DNA of 64,000 nucleotides from Fluviicoccus sp. GTDB taxonomy: Bacteria; Pseudomonadota; Gammaproteobacteria; Pseudomonadales; Moraxellaceae. The stretch spans positions 534,960-598,959 of the forward strand of contig NZ_JAUSMX010000009.1 in assembly GCF_030646115.1 (NCBI RefSeq). Reading direction: 5' to 3'. Below, piece after piece: positions 17,189 through 27,024 of this stretch. Each line of letters opens with the position of its first letter. Position 1 is the stretch's first letter. Made by a program: the position numbers and the translations under genes. The notes below the pieces were generated by a model, which was not told the DNA's origin, did not search any database, and worked only from the letters and a program-made list of their open reading frames with translations.

Positions 17189-18373
17189 ATGCCCATACCA
17201 GACCAAGAAGTCGGCTACATTCTTGTGATTGAACATGAAGCTGCCATGCGGAACTGGCTGGTGGAGCATTTGTCCGCGCTGGGTCATACCGTGGATGCCT
17301 GTGACAGTCTGGCGCTGGGGCTGGATTGTTTCCGTGCGGGCAATCATGACGTGGTCATGGCGGATTATGTCTCCCTGCGGGCCGAAAATTCTGCATTCCT
17401 GCTGACGCTGGAACAGGAAGCTCCTGAAACCCCGGTGATTACGGTTTCCTCCGGTGAGGATATGGAGCACGTCATCGGTGCTCTGGAAAACGGCGCCGTA
17501 GACCATCTTTTTCCCCAACACCTGAGTCCGGTCATTCTTGGCCTGCGGGTGACGAAGGCGCTGGAGCGCAGCCGGTTGCTGCGTCAGAACCGCCAGTACC
17601 GTCAACAACTCGAAGCCGCCAACTCCGAACTGGAGCGCAGTCTGGAGTTGCTGCAGGAGGATCAGGAAGCGGGACGTCGGGTGCAATTCCGTTTATTGCC
17701 GCAAAGCCCTTTTCACATGCTGAATTGCACCGTCACCCACCGCATATTCCCGTCTTTGTATCTGTCCGGTGATTTTGTCGAGTATTTCCGGGTAGGCGAC
17801 AACAAGCTTGGGTTTTATCTGGCGGATGTGTCCGGCCACGGTGCGGCCAGCGCCTTCGTCACGGTATTCCTCAAGGCGATCACCAACCGCCTGCAAAAAC
17901 ACTATGAAAAAAAGACCCAGGTCAATTTCGTTTCCCCGTCCCGCGTGCTTGCCGATATCAATGCCGAACTGAACGCCATGCACATGGGCAAACATCTGGC
18001 GATGTTTTGCGGCGTGGTTGATTTTGCCAATAACAAGTTGACCTACAGCGTTGCCGCTCATTATCCGCCGCCCTTACTGATAAATGGCGGAGACGTGCTA
18101 TCATTAGCAGGCAAGGGCTTGCCCTTGGGGCTCTTCAAAGAAGTCAATTACGAAGAACATGTCGTGGAACTGGGCGAACGGTTTACGCTGATAGCGGCCT
18201 CGGACGGGGTGCTGGAAGTGTTACCCAAAGGCTCGGCCAGTGAGAAAGAAAAATTGCTACAAGAGATAGCCATGCATGTAAACAGTGTGGATGACCTGGT
18301 GAATGCCCTTCAACTCAGCAAGGACGCCGCCTTGCCGGATGATGTTGCCTTGCTGGTTATCAAGCGGGACTGA
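17189..18373 (+). CDS. Receiver-domain PP2C/SpoIIE-type phosphatase (HsbR-like)
   Basis: The 394-residue protein has an N-terminal response-regulator receiver (about 5-120; likely phospho-Asp in the VVMADY strand), a coiled-coil linker (about 135-165) and a C-terminal SpoIIE/PP2C domain (about 170-394) with FLADVSGHG and ASDGVLE metal-binding motifs. Proteins of this layout dephosphorylate a partner anti-sigma-antagonist (STAS) protein; that partner is encoded three bases downstream. The gene order with mlaA before and the STAS protein and transaldolase after matches the Pseudomonas region. The ATG at 17189 is chosen over an in-frame TTG at 17177. Confidence 0.87.
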   Translation: MPIPDQEVGYILVIEHEAAMRNWLVEHLSALGHTVDACDSLALGLDCFRAGNHDVVMADYVSLRAENSAFLLTLEQEAPETPVITVSSGEDMEHVIGALENGAVDHLFPQHLSPVILGLRVTKALERSRLLRQNRQYRQQLEAANSELERSLELLQEDQEAGRRVQFRLLPQSPFHMLNCTVTHRIFPSLYLSGDFVEYFRVGDNKLGFYLADVSGHGAASAFVTVFLKAITNRLQKHYEKKTQVNFVSPSRVLADINAELNAMHMGKHLAMFCGVVDFANNKLTYSVAAHYPPPLLINGGDVLSLAGKGLPLGLFKEVNYEEHVVELGERFTLIAASDGVLEVLPKGSASEKEKLLQEIAMHVNSVDDLVNALQLSKDAALPDDVALLVIKRD

Positions 18374-18376
18374 TTC

Positions 18377-18883
18377 ATGGCATCCGGACACATCCTCTAT
18401 GCCTCGCATGGCGGCACCTATGTGCTTAAATTCACCGGTGAAATCCGCGCGTCCATGTGTGCGACCCTGGACAACTTTCTTGAAAAGATCTTTCTTGATC
18501 CAGATATCGCCGGCATCCTTATTGATTTGACTCAAACGGAATACGTCGACAGTACCGCCTTGGGGCTGATCGCCAAAACCGCTGTCTTTCTGCAACTGCA
18601 TAACTCCCGCAAGCCGATCATCCTCTCTACTAACCCTGATATCAGCCGCATTCTGGAAAGCATGGGTTTTGACCAGGTATTCCTGATTCTGGATTGTGAT
18701 TGCGAAGAAGTATGTCTGAATGAGCTGCCGGAAGTTGAGCCATCGGAACAGGAAATGATGACCAAGGTGATTTCAGCGCACCGCATCCTGATGGGACTCA
18801 GCGAAAAGAATCAAGAGACTTTCAAGAATCTGGTGGATATCCTTGAAATGGAGCAGCAATCCCAAGGGGAAGCCAAACACTAG
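18377..18883 (+). CDS. STAS-domain anti-sigma factor antagonist (HsbA-like)
   Basis: The 168-residue protein is a STAS domain (about 5-110) plus a C-terminal extension. The regulatory phospho-Ser is in YVDSTALGL. Such proteins switch partners according to phosphorylation, and the upstream phosphatase is the likely regulator. In Pseudomonas the homologous module controls the choice between flagellar and biofilm programmes through an anti-sigma factor; whether that holds here is unknown. The extension of about 55 residues is acidic and helical. Confidence 0.85.
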   Translation: MASGHILYASHGGTYVLKFTGEIRASMCATLDNFLEKIFLDPDIAGILIDLTQTEYVDSTALGLIAKTAVFLQLHNSRKPIILSTNPDISRILESMGFDQVFLILDCDCEEVCLNELPEVEPSEQEMMTKVISAHRILMGLSEKNQETFKNLVDILEMEQQSQGEAKH

Positions 18884-18961
18884 GTATCCCATAGTGTCAG
18901 TCTTCAGCAAGACTTGCCTCAACGCCAGTACACAAGGGCGAATCCTTCCGCCCGGCATGAC

Positions 18962-19909
18962 TCACAGCATGCTTTCGATTTTTCCTTCCAGTGTCCGCAA
19001 ATCCGCCGAGAACAAGCGGATACCTTCAGCCAGTTTTTCAGTAGCCATGGCGTCTTCATTCATTTGCCAGCGGAAAGCGGCCTCGGTCAGTTCAGGTAAT
19101 TTCGCGGAACTATCCGGTGTTGCGGGCGTCAGCGTACGCAGCAGAGTTGAGTGATTGGCTGAAAGCGCATCCAGCAGCGCCGGGCTGATGGTGAGCTTGT
19201 CACAACCCGCCAGCGCCTCGATTTCACCGGTATTACGGAAACTGGCGGCCATGACCACCGTTTGATAGCTGCAGACTTTGTAATAATCATAAATTCGTTT
19301 GACTGACAGCACGCCTGGGTCGGTGTCGGCACTGTAATCCTGCCCCGTACTTTTCTTGTACCAGTCCAGGATGCGGCCGACAAAGGGGGAAATCAGTGTA
19401 ATACCGGCTTCAGCGCAAGCCTGGGCCTGGGCGAAGCTGAACAGCAAGGTCAGATTGCAATGAATGCCTTCCTGTTCCAGCAAACGCGCGGCCTGAGTGC
19501 CTTCCCAGGTGCTGGCTATTTTCACCAGAACCCGTTCGCGGCCAATACCGGCCTGTTCATAACGACGGATGACACGGCGCGCCTGTTCCACGGTGGCGCG
19601 CAGGTCGAAGGACAGGCGGGCATCCACTTCGGTGGAGACAAGGCCGGGTATGCATTGCAGGATTTCCACGCCGAAACCGACGGCAATGGCTTCCACGGCG
19701 TCCTGCAGGCGGCTGCGGGCGTCCGGTTGACGGCGGGCGCTGTCCAGACCCTGGCTGATGATGTGCTCATATTCCGGCTGCGACGCCGCCTTGAGGATCA
19801 GCGAAGGATTGGTAGTGGCGTCCTGCGGCTTGAGGCGGCGGATGCTGGCGATATCACCGGTGTCGGCGACGATGGTGCTGAATTTTTGCAGTTGTTCCAA
19901 CTGGTTCAT
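18962..19909 (-). CDS. tal: Transaldolase
   Basis: The 315-residue enzyme moves a dihydroxyacetone unit in the non-oxidative pentose phosphate pathway. The family motifs are clear: DATTNPSLI near residue 31, [12 protein letters not shown], and the Schiff-base Lys in VLVKIAST (K130). The length equals that of the TalB group. Its start overlaps the dusA stop by four bases (ATGA), so dusA and tal are co-transcribed. It is convergent with the STAS gene. Confidence 0.96.
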   Translation of the reverse strand: MNQLEQLQKFSTIVADTGDIASIRRLKPQDATTNPSLILKAASQPEYEHIISQGLDSARRQPDARSRLQDAVEAIAVGFGVEILQCIPGLVSTEVDARLSFDLRATVEQARRVIRRYEQAGIGRERVLVKIASTWEGTQAARLLEQEGIHCNLTLLFSFAQAQACAEAGITLISPFVGRILDWYKKSTGQDYSADTDPGVLSVKRIYDYYKVCSYQTVVMAASFRNTGEIEALAGCDKLTISPALLDALSANHSTLLRTLTPATPDSSAKLPELTEAAFRWQMNEDAMATEKLAEGIRLFSADLRTLEGKIESML

Positions 19910-20925
19910 GCCGTAACTTCCTGACGGTTCTGGTCGAGTATGAATCCGGCCGCTTCTTCCACAAGGTCTATGCCGCGATGCTTGAAATGAGCGTGGGTGC
20001 TGAGATGCTGCCGCCAGCGGCGTGCGCCGGGCAGACCCTGGAACAGGCCGAGAATGTGTCGTGTCATCTGGTTCAAGGGTACACCATTTGCCAGTTCCTG
20101 CGCCATAAAGGGCAGGTAGGCCTGAAGGATGTCCATGCGTTCAGGAGGAGTCTCGTTCCACAAGGTCATTGCCTCAGCCAGTATCCACGGATTGTGGTAG
20201 GCCTCGCGGCCGATCATGACGCCATCGGTATGCTGCCAGTGTCCGGCAATCTCGCTGACCGTCTTGATGCCGCCGTTGATGTGGATGGTGAGGTGGGGAA
20301 AGTCCTGCTTCAGCCGGTAGACTTCCTCATAGCGCAACGGCGGGATTTCGCGGTTTTCCTTGGGGGAAAGGCCCTTGAGGATGGCGATGCGGGCGTGGAC
20401 GATGAACTCCCGGCAACCGGCGGCGGCCACGGTGCTGACGAAGTGATACAGGTGTTCGTAGCTGTCGAGGTCGTCGATGCCGATGCGGTGCTTGATGGTG
20501 ACCGGGGTACGGGTGACGGCTTGCATGGCGGCAAAGCAGTCGGCGACGTGCTGCGGTTCGGCCATGAGGCAGGCGCCGATGCGGTTGTTCTGCACGCGGT
20601 CCGACGGGCAGCCGACGTTGAGGTTGACTTCGTCGTAGCCGTAATCGGCGGCCATTGCCGTACAACGGGCCAGTTCCTGAATGTCGGAGCCGCCGAGTTG
20701 CAGGGCAATGGGGTGCTCCTGCGGGGCATAGCGCAGGAAGCGGGCGGTATCGCCATGCAGCAGGGCGCCGGTGGTGACCATCTCGGTATAAAGGCGGACA
20801 TGGGGGTTGAACAGGCGCAGGAAGACGCGGCAGAAGTGATCGGTCCAGTCCATCATCGGGGCCACGGACAGGATTTTGGGGGCTGAAGCAGTGGTTGTCA
20901 GCGGCGTTTGAAGGTCAATATCCAC
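19906..20925 (-). CDS. dusA: tRNA-dihydrouridine(20/20a) synthase DusA
   Basis: The 339-residue flavoenzyme reduces uridines in the tRNA D-loop. It shows the DusA-type motifs [20 protein letters not shown] (catalytic Cys), [16 protein letters not shown] and [13 protein letters not shown]. The [15 protein letters not shown] stretch distinguishes DusA from DusB/DusC. The start codon is GTG at 20925 with no strong Shine-Dalgarno; no closer start keeps the N-terminal FMN motif. It is coupled to tal and lies 55 bases after the M48 peptidase gene on the same strand. Confidence 0.93.
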   Translation of the reverse strand: MDIDLQTPLTTTASAPKILSVAPMMDWTDHFCRVFLRLFNPHVRLYTEMVTTGALLHGDTARFLRYAPQEHPIALQLGGSDIQELARCTAMAADYGYDEVNLNVGCPSDRVQNNRIGACLMAEPQHVADCFAAMQAVTRTPVTIKHRIGIDDLDSYEHLYHFVSTVAAAGCREFIVHARIAILKGLSPKENREIPPLRYEEVYRLKQDFPHLTIHINGGIKTVSEIAGHWQHTDGVMIGREAYHNPWILAEAMTLWNETPPERMDILQAYLPFMAQELANGVPLNQMTRHILGLFQGLPGARRWRQHLSTHAHFKHRGIDLVEEAAGFILDQNRQEVTA

Positions 20926-20980
20926 GGGATCGGCATCGGGGTCAGAATGGCGGGATTCTACACCATGAAGTCCTGATTCT

Positions 20981-22405
20981 TCACTTCACCTCTTTTTCCA
21001 GAACGACCATCTCCCTCATTTTGCCCAAACGGTCCTGCAACTTCGCCTGCAGCGGATAATTGCCTTTCGCCAACCGTATCGCCTGTTCCATGTCCTTGAC
21101 CGCCTTTTCACTCTGGTCAGACAAGAAGCGGTACTCCGCCCGGCTCCGCAACACGCCGGCTGAATCCTTGCGCTGCAAACAGGCCTCGCTCAGCAACTCC
21201 CAGACCACGGGGTCCAGCGGTCGTTGCCGGCTCAAGGGCTCCAGCCATGCAATGGCACGTTCACCATTCAGGCTCAGGTTGGCGGCATGGGCGGCATACA
21301 GGCGCAGCGCCACGCTGTCGGGCGTCAGCGCCAGCGCCTGTTGCAATATAGCCAGAGCGGCTTCCGGTTTGTTGTCCGCCAGTTCGATATCCGCCCGGGC
21401 GACGACATAATCCACAGCGCCCGGATGCGCCGACAGCAGGACAGATATTTCCTGACGCGCCTGTTCAAACTGCTTCAGGTTTTTCAGCGCCAGGGCCAGG
21501 CCAAACCTTGCTTCCTCCTGTGCCGGGTGATCCTTCAGTTTTAGCCGGAAATTTTCCACCGAGCGGGGGTCGGCATCCTCTACCAGCGCCATCAGGCGCA
21601 TGCGCACCAAGCGATAGGCCAGGCTGTCCGTTTCCCCCGCAGCCGGCAGGTTGCGCGCCCGGCCCAGGCTGTCGGCAATACGGTCCTGGGTTAACGGGTG
21701 GGTCAGCAGGAAGTCCGGCATGAAACCCACTTGCCGGGATTCGCGTTCCAGCCGCCCGAAAAAATGGGGCATGGCCAGCGGACTGTAGCCGGCGTCGAGC
21801 AGTGTCTGCATGCCGACCCGGTCTGCCTCGCGTTCATGCTGGCGGCTGTAGGATAATTGTTGCTGGATCATGGCCGCCTGCGCGGAGGCTCCCAGCGCCA
21901 TGCCGGCATCTCCGCTGCTGGAGGAGGCCAGCGCGATACTGGCCAGCAATGCCCCAAGATAGAGCCAGTTGTCCTGTCCGGCTTGTTCCACCGTTCGGGC
22001 GTAGTGCCGTTGCTGCACATGGCCCAGTTCGTGGGCCAGCACGGCCGCGAATTCGGATTCGTTTTCTGCGTACAGGAAAAGCCCGGCGTTGACGCCGATG
22101 ATGCCGCCCGGGACAGCAAAAGCATTGATACGGCGATCAGGAATGACCACTATTTGCAGGTCGGGACGGCTCATGCCGGCATGGAACGCCAGACGGTAAC
22201 TGAGGTTTTCCAGCCAGGTTTGCACCAAGGGGTCGTCCATGACGGGGGTGTTGCCGCGCAGTTTCCGGAGAAAGATATCGCCGAGCTGGCGTTCTTCTGG
22301 CGGGGTGACGGAGGATGGCTGCAGCGTAGGCAATTCAGCCATGGCAGATGTCACAGGGCCGGATGCCAGCAGCAGGGCCATTGCCATTCCCGTCCAACAC
22401 TTCAT
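20981..22405 (-). CDS. bepA: BepA-like periplasmic M48 metalloprotease with TPR domain
   Basis: The 474-residue protein has a signal peptide (about 1-23), an M48 domain with HELGH (125-129) and a downstream Glu in QHEREAD as third zinc ligand, and a C-terminal TPR region (about 270-450). This matches BepA/YfgC, a periplasmic chaperone-protease that assists LptD and BAM substrates and degrades misassembled ones. Length is close to E. coli BepA (487). It is transcribed away from the TusA-like gene and toward dusA. Confidence 0.92.
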   Translation of the reverse strand: MKCWTGMAMALLLASGPVTSAMAELPTLQPSSVTPPEERQLGDIFLRKLRGNTPVMDDPLVQTWLENLSYRLAFHAGMSRPDLQIVVIPDRRINAFAVPGGIIGVNAGLFLYAENESEFAAVLAHELGHVQQRHYARTVEQAGQDNWLYLGALLASIALASSSSGDAGMALGASAQAAMIQQQLSYSRQHEREADRVGMQTLLDAGYSPLAMPHFFGRLERESRQVGFMPDFLLTHPLTQDRIADSLGRARNLPAAGETDSLAYRLVRMRLMALVEDADPRSVENFRLKLKDHPAQEEARFGLALALKNLKQFEQARQEISVLLSAHPGAVDYVVARADIELADNKPEAALAILQQALALTPDSVALRLYAAHAANLSLNGERAIAWLEPLSRQRPLDPVVWELLSEACLQRKDSAGVLRSRAEYRFLSDQSEKAVKDMEQAIRLAKGNYPLQAKLQDRLGKMREMVVLEKEVK

Positions 22406-22489
22406 AATGATCGACCCCGGTTTGTGCTGCGCTCATTGTCGCTGAGGCGGCATTGCCGGGTTGTACCTTTTTTGCAAAAGACGCCGACC

Positions 22490-22723
22490 ATGCTGCTAGA
22501 CGCCCGAAATCTCCGTTGCCCCATGCCATTGCTGAAACTGAAGCAGGCATTGCACAGACTTTCCCCCGGTGAGCCACTGACTGTATTGACTACGGATGCC
22601 GGTTCGTTAAGGGATTTTGAGGCATATCTGCGACAGGCGGGGCATGACTTGCTGGCAGTGGAACAGGGAGAGCGGGAGTTCCGCTTTGAAATCCGGAAAA
22701 AAGGAGGCGATGCCCCGGCTTGA
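22490..22723 (+). CDS. TusA/SirA-family sulfur carrier protein
   Basis: The 77-residue protein has the defining CPMP motif (C10-P13) after LLDARNLR, and the usual two-layer sandwich pattern. TusA-family proteins carry persulfide sulfur for tRNA thiolation, molybdenum cofactor or other sulfur transfers. Here the gene lies between a bepA-like gene (divergent) and bcp (convergent), the same neighbourhood as a TusA paralogue in Pseudomonas, so it may be that paralogue rather than TusA itself. A longer ORF through the bepA region is a shadow; the ATG at 22490 gives the family N-terminus. Confidence 0.85.
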   Translation: MLLDARNLRCPMPLLKLKQALHRLSPGEPLTVLTTDAGSLRDFEAYLRQAGHDLLAVEQGEREFRFEIRKKGGDAPA

Positions 22724-22773
22724 CAGGGGCATCTTCACCGGACGCCTGGCAGCGCCCGATCTTGTGACGCTTC

Positions 22774-23238
22774 CTAGAGGGCTTTGACGGCCGCCAGGAT
22801 ATCCGCTGCATGGCCGGGGGCCTTGACCTTGCGCCATTCCTGAACCAGGACGCCGTTCCGGTCAAACAGGAAAGTGCTGCGCTCTACGCCCAGAACCTGC
22901 TTGCCGTACATGTTTTTCAGCTGGATCACCGCAAAAGCCTGGCACAGCACTTCGTCGCCATCACTCAGCAGGTCAAAAGGCAGGCACTCGTTGGCCTTGA
23001 AGCGGTCATGGGCGCTCATGGTATCGCGGGAAATACCGAAGATGCGGCAGTTCAGGGCCTCGAATTCCGGCATGAGGTCACGAAACTGCTGGGCTTCCGT
23101 GGTGCAGCCGGGAGTGGCGTCCTTGGGATAGAAATACAATACAACCGGTGCGCCTTTCAGGGAGGCCAGATCCAGACTGTGACCTCCGGTGGCGGCTACC
23201 GAAAGCGCGGGGAGGGTATCGCCAATGGCAAGGCTCAT
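22774..23238 (-). CDS. bcp: Bcp-type thioredoxin-dependent peroxiredoxin
   Basis: The 154-residue peroxiredoxin reduces hydroperoxides. The peroxidatic Cys is C45 in DATPGCTTEAQ, within the usual PxxxTxxC-type active site. The position of the resolving Cys of E. coli Bcp (C50) is Gln here. Other cysteines are at about 64, 84 and 98 and could serve, or the enzyme may be of the one-Cys type. The gene is 17 bases after gcvR on the same strand, the same gcvR-bcp order as in Pseudomonas. Confidence 0.92.
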   Translation of the reverse strand: MSLAIGDTLPALSVAATGGHSLDLASLKGAPVVLYFYPKDATPGCTTEAQQFRDLMPEFEALNCRIFGISRDTMSAHDRFKANECLPFDLLSDGDEVLCQAFAVIQLKNMYGKQVLGVERSTFLFDRNGVLVQEWRKVKAPGHAADILAAVKAL

Positions 23239-23255
23239 GTTAAAGATATCCGTAG

Positions 23256-23786
23256 TCAGTTTTTGTAAGGTTCAATGATGGCGTCCAGGTTCCGGTCATC
23301 GCAGAATAACATGAAGTTTTCCCGCAGTACGCCAATATGCACGCGCGCGGGAATGTTGACGATCATGTTCAGCGCAAACATGGGGGAGCCGGTGTGCGGT
23401 GCGGCATAGGTGCTGGTTTCCAGCGACTCGATATTGATGCCTTGCACCGCAAAAAAATTGGCGATTTCGTGGACGATGCCGGGGTTGTCCAGGGCAATGA
23501 CATTGACGCTGTAGGGCAGGGCGGCTTTCTGGGCTTCACGGCGATTGGTGCGCTTGACCAGGATGGACAGCCCCAGACGGCCTTCCAGCACCGGAATCTG
23601 GGCTTCGAATTTGGCCACGGCGTCCCAGGTGCCGGACAGCATCATGATGATGGCGAATTCCTGACCCATGACCACCATGCGGCTGTCGGCGATATTGCAG
23701 CGGGTTTCACTGGCCGCGCCGGCAATGGCGTCGACAATACCGGTACGGTCTTCGCCCAGCGCTGTAATGACAAGATAATTTTCCAT
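23256..23786 (-). CDS. gcvR: GcvR-like ACT-domain regulator
   Basis: The 176-residue protein consists of two ACT domains (about 3-80 and 93-170), beginning YLVITALGEDRTGIVDAIA, which is characteristic of the GcvR family. GcvR antagonises GcvA in glycine-cleavage regulation in E. coli; in other bacteria the family is broadly a glycine/serine-sensing regulator. No gcvA or gcvTHP is present here. It heads a two-gene unit with bcp. Confidence 0.88.
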   Translation of the reverse strand: MENYLVITALGEDRTGIVDAIAGAASETRCNIADSRMVVMGQEFAIIMMLSGTWDAVAKFEAQIPVLEGRLGLSILVKRTNRREAQKAALPYSVNVIALDNPGIVHEIANFFAVQGINIESLETSTYAAPHTGSPMFALNMIVNIPARVHIGVLRENFMLFCDDRNLDAIIEPYKN

Positions 23787-23863
23787 CGGTAATTCCGTAA
23801 TGCAATTTTCTGCTGACGTTGTAACAGAGTTATTCTGACAGGCGCAACCGCAATCCGCCTTCT

Positions 23864-24553
23864 TCAGTTACCGGAGGTGTAACGGGTGGGGTCCGGAACG
23901 CCTGCCGCCAGGAAGCCCGCCGTACGCAGGCGGCAACTGTCGCATTTGCCGCAGGCGCGGCCATCGTCATCCGCCTGGTAACAGGAGACGGTCAGCCCGT
24001 AGTCCACACCCAGCTTCAATCCGGCTTGAATGATGTCCGATTTCGTCAGATGCAGCAGCGGTGCTTCAATTCGCACCGGATGTCCCTCGACACCGCCTTT
24101 GGTGGCCAGGGCGGCCATTCGGGCAAAGGCGTCGATGTATTCCGGGCGGCAGTCCGGGTAGCCCGAATAGTCTACCGCATTGACGCCGATAACGATGGCG
24201 TCGGCGTCCACCACTTCAGCATAACCTAGGGCAAAGGCGAGAAAGACGGTATTGCGCGCCGGAACATACGTCACCGGTATACCTTCAGTCGCTTCTTCCG
24301 GTACGGCGATGGCGTTGTCGGTCAGCGCCGAGCCGCCAATGGCGCCCAGGTCCAGGCGGATAACGCGATGTTCGGTCGCGCCTAGCGTCGAGGCTACCCG
24401 CGCCGCCGCCAGCAGTTCACTGCTGTGGCGCTGACCGTAGGCAAAGCTGAGTGCATAACAGTCGTATTGACGGGCCGCCATGGCCAGGCAGGTAGCGGAG
24501 TCCAGTCCGCCGGATAATAAAACGACAGCGCGAGGGCGTTTGGAAGCAGTCAT
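23864..24553 (-). CDS. queC: 7-cyano-7-deazaguanine synthase
   Basis: The 229-residue enzyme makes preQ0 from 7-carboxy-7-deazaguanine in queuosine synthesis. It has the PP-loop SGGLDS (14-19), the [11 protein letters not shown] segment and the zinc site [17 protein letters not shown] near the C-terminus. The ATG at 24553, one base beyond the queE stop, gives the normal family length; an ATG at 24571 would overlap queE by 17 bases and is less likely. Confidence 0.95.
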   Translation of the reverse strand: MTASKRPRAVVLLSGGLDSATCLAMAARQYDCYALSFAYGQRHSSELLAAARVASTLGATEHRVIRLDLGAIGGSALTDNAIAVPEEATEGIPVTYVPARNTVFLAFALGYAEVVDADAIVIGVNAVDYSGYPDCRPEYIDAFARMAALATKGGVEGHPVRIEAPLLHLTKSDIIQAGLKLGVDYGLTVSCYQADDDGRACGKCDSCRLRTAGFLAAGVPDPTRYTSGN

Positions 24554-24554
24554 G

Positions 24555-25223
24555 TCAGTGACCCGGTTCATTGTTCCAGAGGTATTTGTGCAGTTGCAGT
24601 TGCAGACGGCCTCTTAGGCGGTCTTCCAGCATCCATTCGGCCAACTCACGGGCGTCCAGTTGGCCGTGGCTGGGTGAAAACAGTACGTCGCCTACCCGGT
24701 CAGGCAAGCTGTATTCGTCAGATTTGAAGCGGGCCCACTCATAATCCCTGCGGCTGCAGATCACGAACTTGACCTGATCATGACGATTCAGCAACGACAT
24801 GTTTTCATAGAGATTACGGTGCATTTCACCGGAATCCGGGGTTTTGAGATCGACAACACGGCTGACCCGGGGATCCACCCGGCTGACGTCCATGGCGCCG
24901 CCGGTTTCCAGCGACACCTCAAAACCTTCGTCACACAACAGCTTCAGCCAGGGGATGCAATCCGGTTGCGCCAAGGGTTCACCACCCGTGACGCACACCA
25001 GCGGCGTACGGTAGTGGCGAACCTGTTCTAGCAAATGCGCCAGCGTAAACTTCTCACCGCCGCTGAAGGAGTAGGTGGTGTCGCAATAGACGCAGCGCAG
25101 CGGGCAGCCGGTCAGGCGCACAAATACCGTCGGCAGACCGACGGTGCGTGCTTCGCCTTGCAGGGAGTGGAAAACTTCGGTGATGCGCAATTCGCGCTGA
25201 AGAATGTCGTCGGAGTTGTGCAT
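24555..25223 (-). CDS. queE: 7-carboxy-7-deazaguanine synthase, radical SAM
   Basis: The 222-residue radical SAM enzyme converts 6-carboxytetrahydropterin to CDG. The cluster motif is CPLRCVYC (C40, C44, C47), preceded by EVFHSLQGE and RLTG, and followed by VTGGEPL. It precedes queC directly and follows cpoB by 77 bases on the same strand, the common cpoB-queE-queC order. Confidence 0.95.
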   Translation of the reverse strand: MHNSDDILQRELRITEVFHSLQGEARTVGLPTVFVRLTGCPLRCVYCDTTYSFSGGEKFTLAHLLEQVRHYRTPLVCVTGGEPLAQPDCIPWLKLLCDEGFEVSLETGGAMDVSRVDPRVSRVVDLKTPDSGEMHRNLYENMSLLNRHDQVKFVICSRRDYEWARFKSDEYSLPDRVGDVLFSPSHGQLDARELAEWMLEDRLRGRLQLQLHKYLWNNEPGH

Positions 25224-25300
25224 CAGCCAGCCGGTCTTGCAGAGAAAGCGCCGACACGGTCAGGTGAGGGCGCAACAGGAAAAATGCGATTGTAGCAAAC

Positions 25301-26245
25301 TTAGGGCGCGGTCTTGGATTTTTCAGCCGGTTTGGCGGGTTTGGCTTCCGTTTTCGCCGACGTTGGCTTGGCGGCGGCATCCGGTTTGACCGGATTAGGG
25401 GTTTTGACAGCGGGTTTCGCCTTTTCAGGGACGGCGGGTGTGATGTTGTGTTCTTTCAGCCACAGGCGGGCGGATGCAGCCTCCGGACTGGCCGGAAAGC
25501 GCTTCAGGATGTCCTGCAGGTAGCGGGCGGCATCACTGGTTTTCCCATCTACGTCAGCCAGGCTGGCCAGTTTGTAGAGTGCGGAGGGCGCTTTGGGGGC
25601 ATCCGGGAACTGTTCAATCAGGATGCGGAAGCTCTTGCGGGCATTGTTGACATCCGCCGGGGAGGCCGCCAGGTAGAATTCGCCCAGCCAATAGTAAGCG
25701 CCAGGAATATAGGTGCTTTGCGGATAGGTCTTGATGAACTCGCGCATCGGGTTGATGGCTTTGTTGGGGCCGCCGCTGCGATAGACTTCATAGGCTGAAA
25801 AATAGGCTTTTTTCTCGTCGTCCGGGGAAGGAGTCTTGGGCGCTTCGACAACTGGCGTGGTGACGACAGCTGGCGTGGTCGCCGTGACCGGAGCAACGGT
25901 CGGGGAAGCCGCATCGACCGGAATACGGCTGCCCAGCTGGTTGATGCGCTGGTCCAGATCAACATAACGGGTGCGGGCGTCTTGCTTCAGTCGTTCAATC
26001 TGGTTGGACTGGACTTCCACCAGCCCGCGCAATTGGCGGATTTCCTGCTGCAACTGCTGCACCTGTTGATACAAATCCCATTGCACAGCGGGGTTGCCGT
26101 CAATGGCCTTGCTTTGCAACGGCTGGGCAGTCTGGACCGGGCGGGTCTGGACCGCGCCGCTCAACGGCTTCTCTTCAACAGGAACTTCGGCGTGGACGGT
26201 GACGGCCGTCGTCAGGGCCGAGACAAGCAGGGCAAGTTTACGCAT
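25301..26245 (-). CDS. cpoB: Cell division coordinator CpoB (YbgF)
   Basis: The 314-residue periplasmic protein has a signal peptide (about 1-19), a coiled-coil trimerisation segment (about 55-105, heptads such as LYQQVQQLQQEIRQLR), a linker, and TPR repeats (about 145-260). CpoB links PBP1b and the Tol system during division. The C-terminal 45 residues are an unusual Lys/Pro/Ala-rich low-complexity tail. tolB and pal, the normal upstream neighbours, are absent; a PP2C gene takes their place three bases upstream. Confidence 0.9.
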   Translation of the reverse strand: MRKLALLVSALTTAVTVHAEVPVEEKPLSGAVQTRPVQTAQPLQSKAIDGNPAVQWDLYQQVQQLQQEIRQLRGLVEVQSNQIERLKQDARTRYVDLDQRINQLGSRIPVDAASPTVAPVTATTPAVVTTPVVEAPKTPSPDDEKKAYFSAYEVYRSGGPNKAINPMREFIKTYPQSTYIPGAYYWLGEFYLAASPADVNNARKSFRILIEQFPDAPKAPSALYKLASLADVDGKTSDAARYLQDILKRFPASPEAASARLWLKEHNITPAVPEKAKPAVKTPNPVKPDAAAKPTSAKTEAKPAKPAEKSKTAP

Positions 26246-26248
26246 GGG

Positions 26249-26971
26249 TTAGAAGCCGGTAATGATGATGACCGAGACATTATCCTTGCTGCCGCGCGCA
26301 TTGGCTAGCTCCAGCATGTCAAGACCGACTTCATCCAGCGCATGCGGCCGTCCCAGCAGCGAGGCCATTTCTCTGTCGGAAAGCATCTCGTAGAGTCCGT
26401 CGCAGCAAATCAGGAACCGGTCGCCGGGAAGGGTGTCCACCTGATTGCAGTCCACGGTGATTTGCGGCTCCAGCCCCAAGGCGCGGGTGAGGATATTGCG
26501 TGACACTTTTTCCTGAGCCTCTTCCAGCGTATACAGGCCCTGGTCAATGAATTCCTGTTGCAAGGTATGGTCATTGGTCAGGCAGCGAAACTCCTGGCCA
26601 CGCAGCAGATACATCCGGGAATCCCCGACATGGGCATGATACAGGGTGTTGCCTTCCACCAGCGTCACGACCACGGTGGTGCCCATGCCGCGGCAGCGCA
26701 AGGACTGGCGGCTTTTTTCCCGGATCACGGAGTGTGCGGCCTGAACGGCGGCTTCCAGCCGTTCTTGCGGAGAAATGCCGCGCGTGGTCTGACGCAGGAT
26801 GGCGGCGATGGTGTCCACCGCCGTCCGGCTTGCCACTTCACCCGCACTGTGACCGCCCATGCCGTCGGCCAGCACCGCTGCCGGGATCTCCGGCAGGCAC
26901 AGGATGCAGTCTTCATTGCTGGTACGTGTTTTGCCGGTATCGGTAAAACCGTAGAGGTTTATTTTATTCAA
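26249..26971 (-). CDS. PP2C-family serine/threonine phosphatase
   Basis: The 240-residue phosphatase has the PP2C metal-binding motifs: TRTSNED near the N-terminus, LADGMGGHSAGEVAS, and CCDGLYEMLSD and KDNVSVI toward the C-terminus. The start is TTG at 26971 with an AAGGGG ribosome-binding site about eight bases upstream; no other early start retains the NED motif. It lies 53 bases after the CHASE2 kinase gene and is the likely opposing phosphatase. The cpoB gene follows three bases downstream, so it shares a transcript with cpoB. Confidence 0.9.
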   Translation of the reverse strand: MNKINLYGFTDTGKTRTSNEDCILCLPEIPAAVLADGMGGHSAGEVASRTAVDTIAAILRQTTRGISPQERLEAAVQAAHSVIREKSRQSLRCRGMGTTVVVTLVEGNTLYHAHVGDSRMYLLRGQEFRCLTNDHTLQQEFIDQGLYTLEEAQEKVSRNILTRALGLEPQITVDCNQVDTLPGDRFLICCDGLYEMLSDREMASLLGRPHALDEVGLDMLELANARGSKDNVSVIIITGF

Positions 26972-27024
26972 GGCGCGCCCCTTACCCTCGTGTCGCGTGC
27001 CGGTATGATTCCCTGTCCATTCAA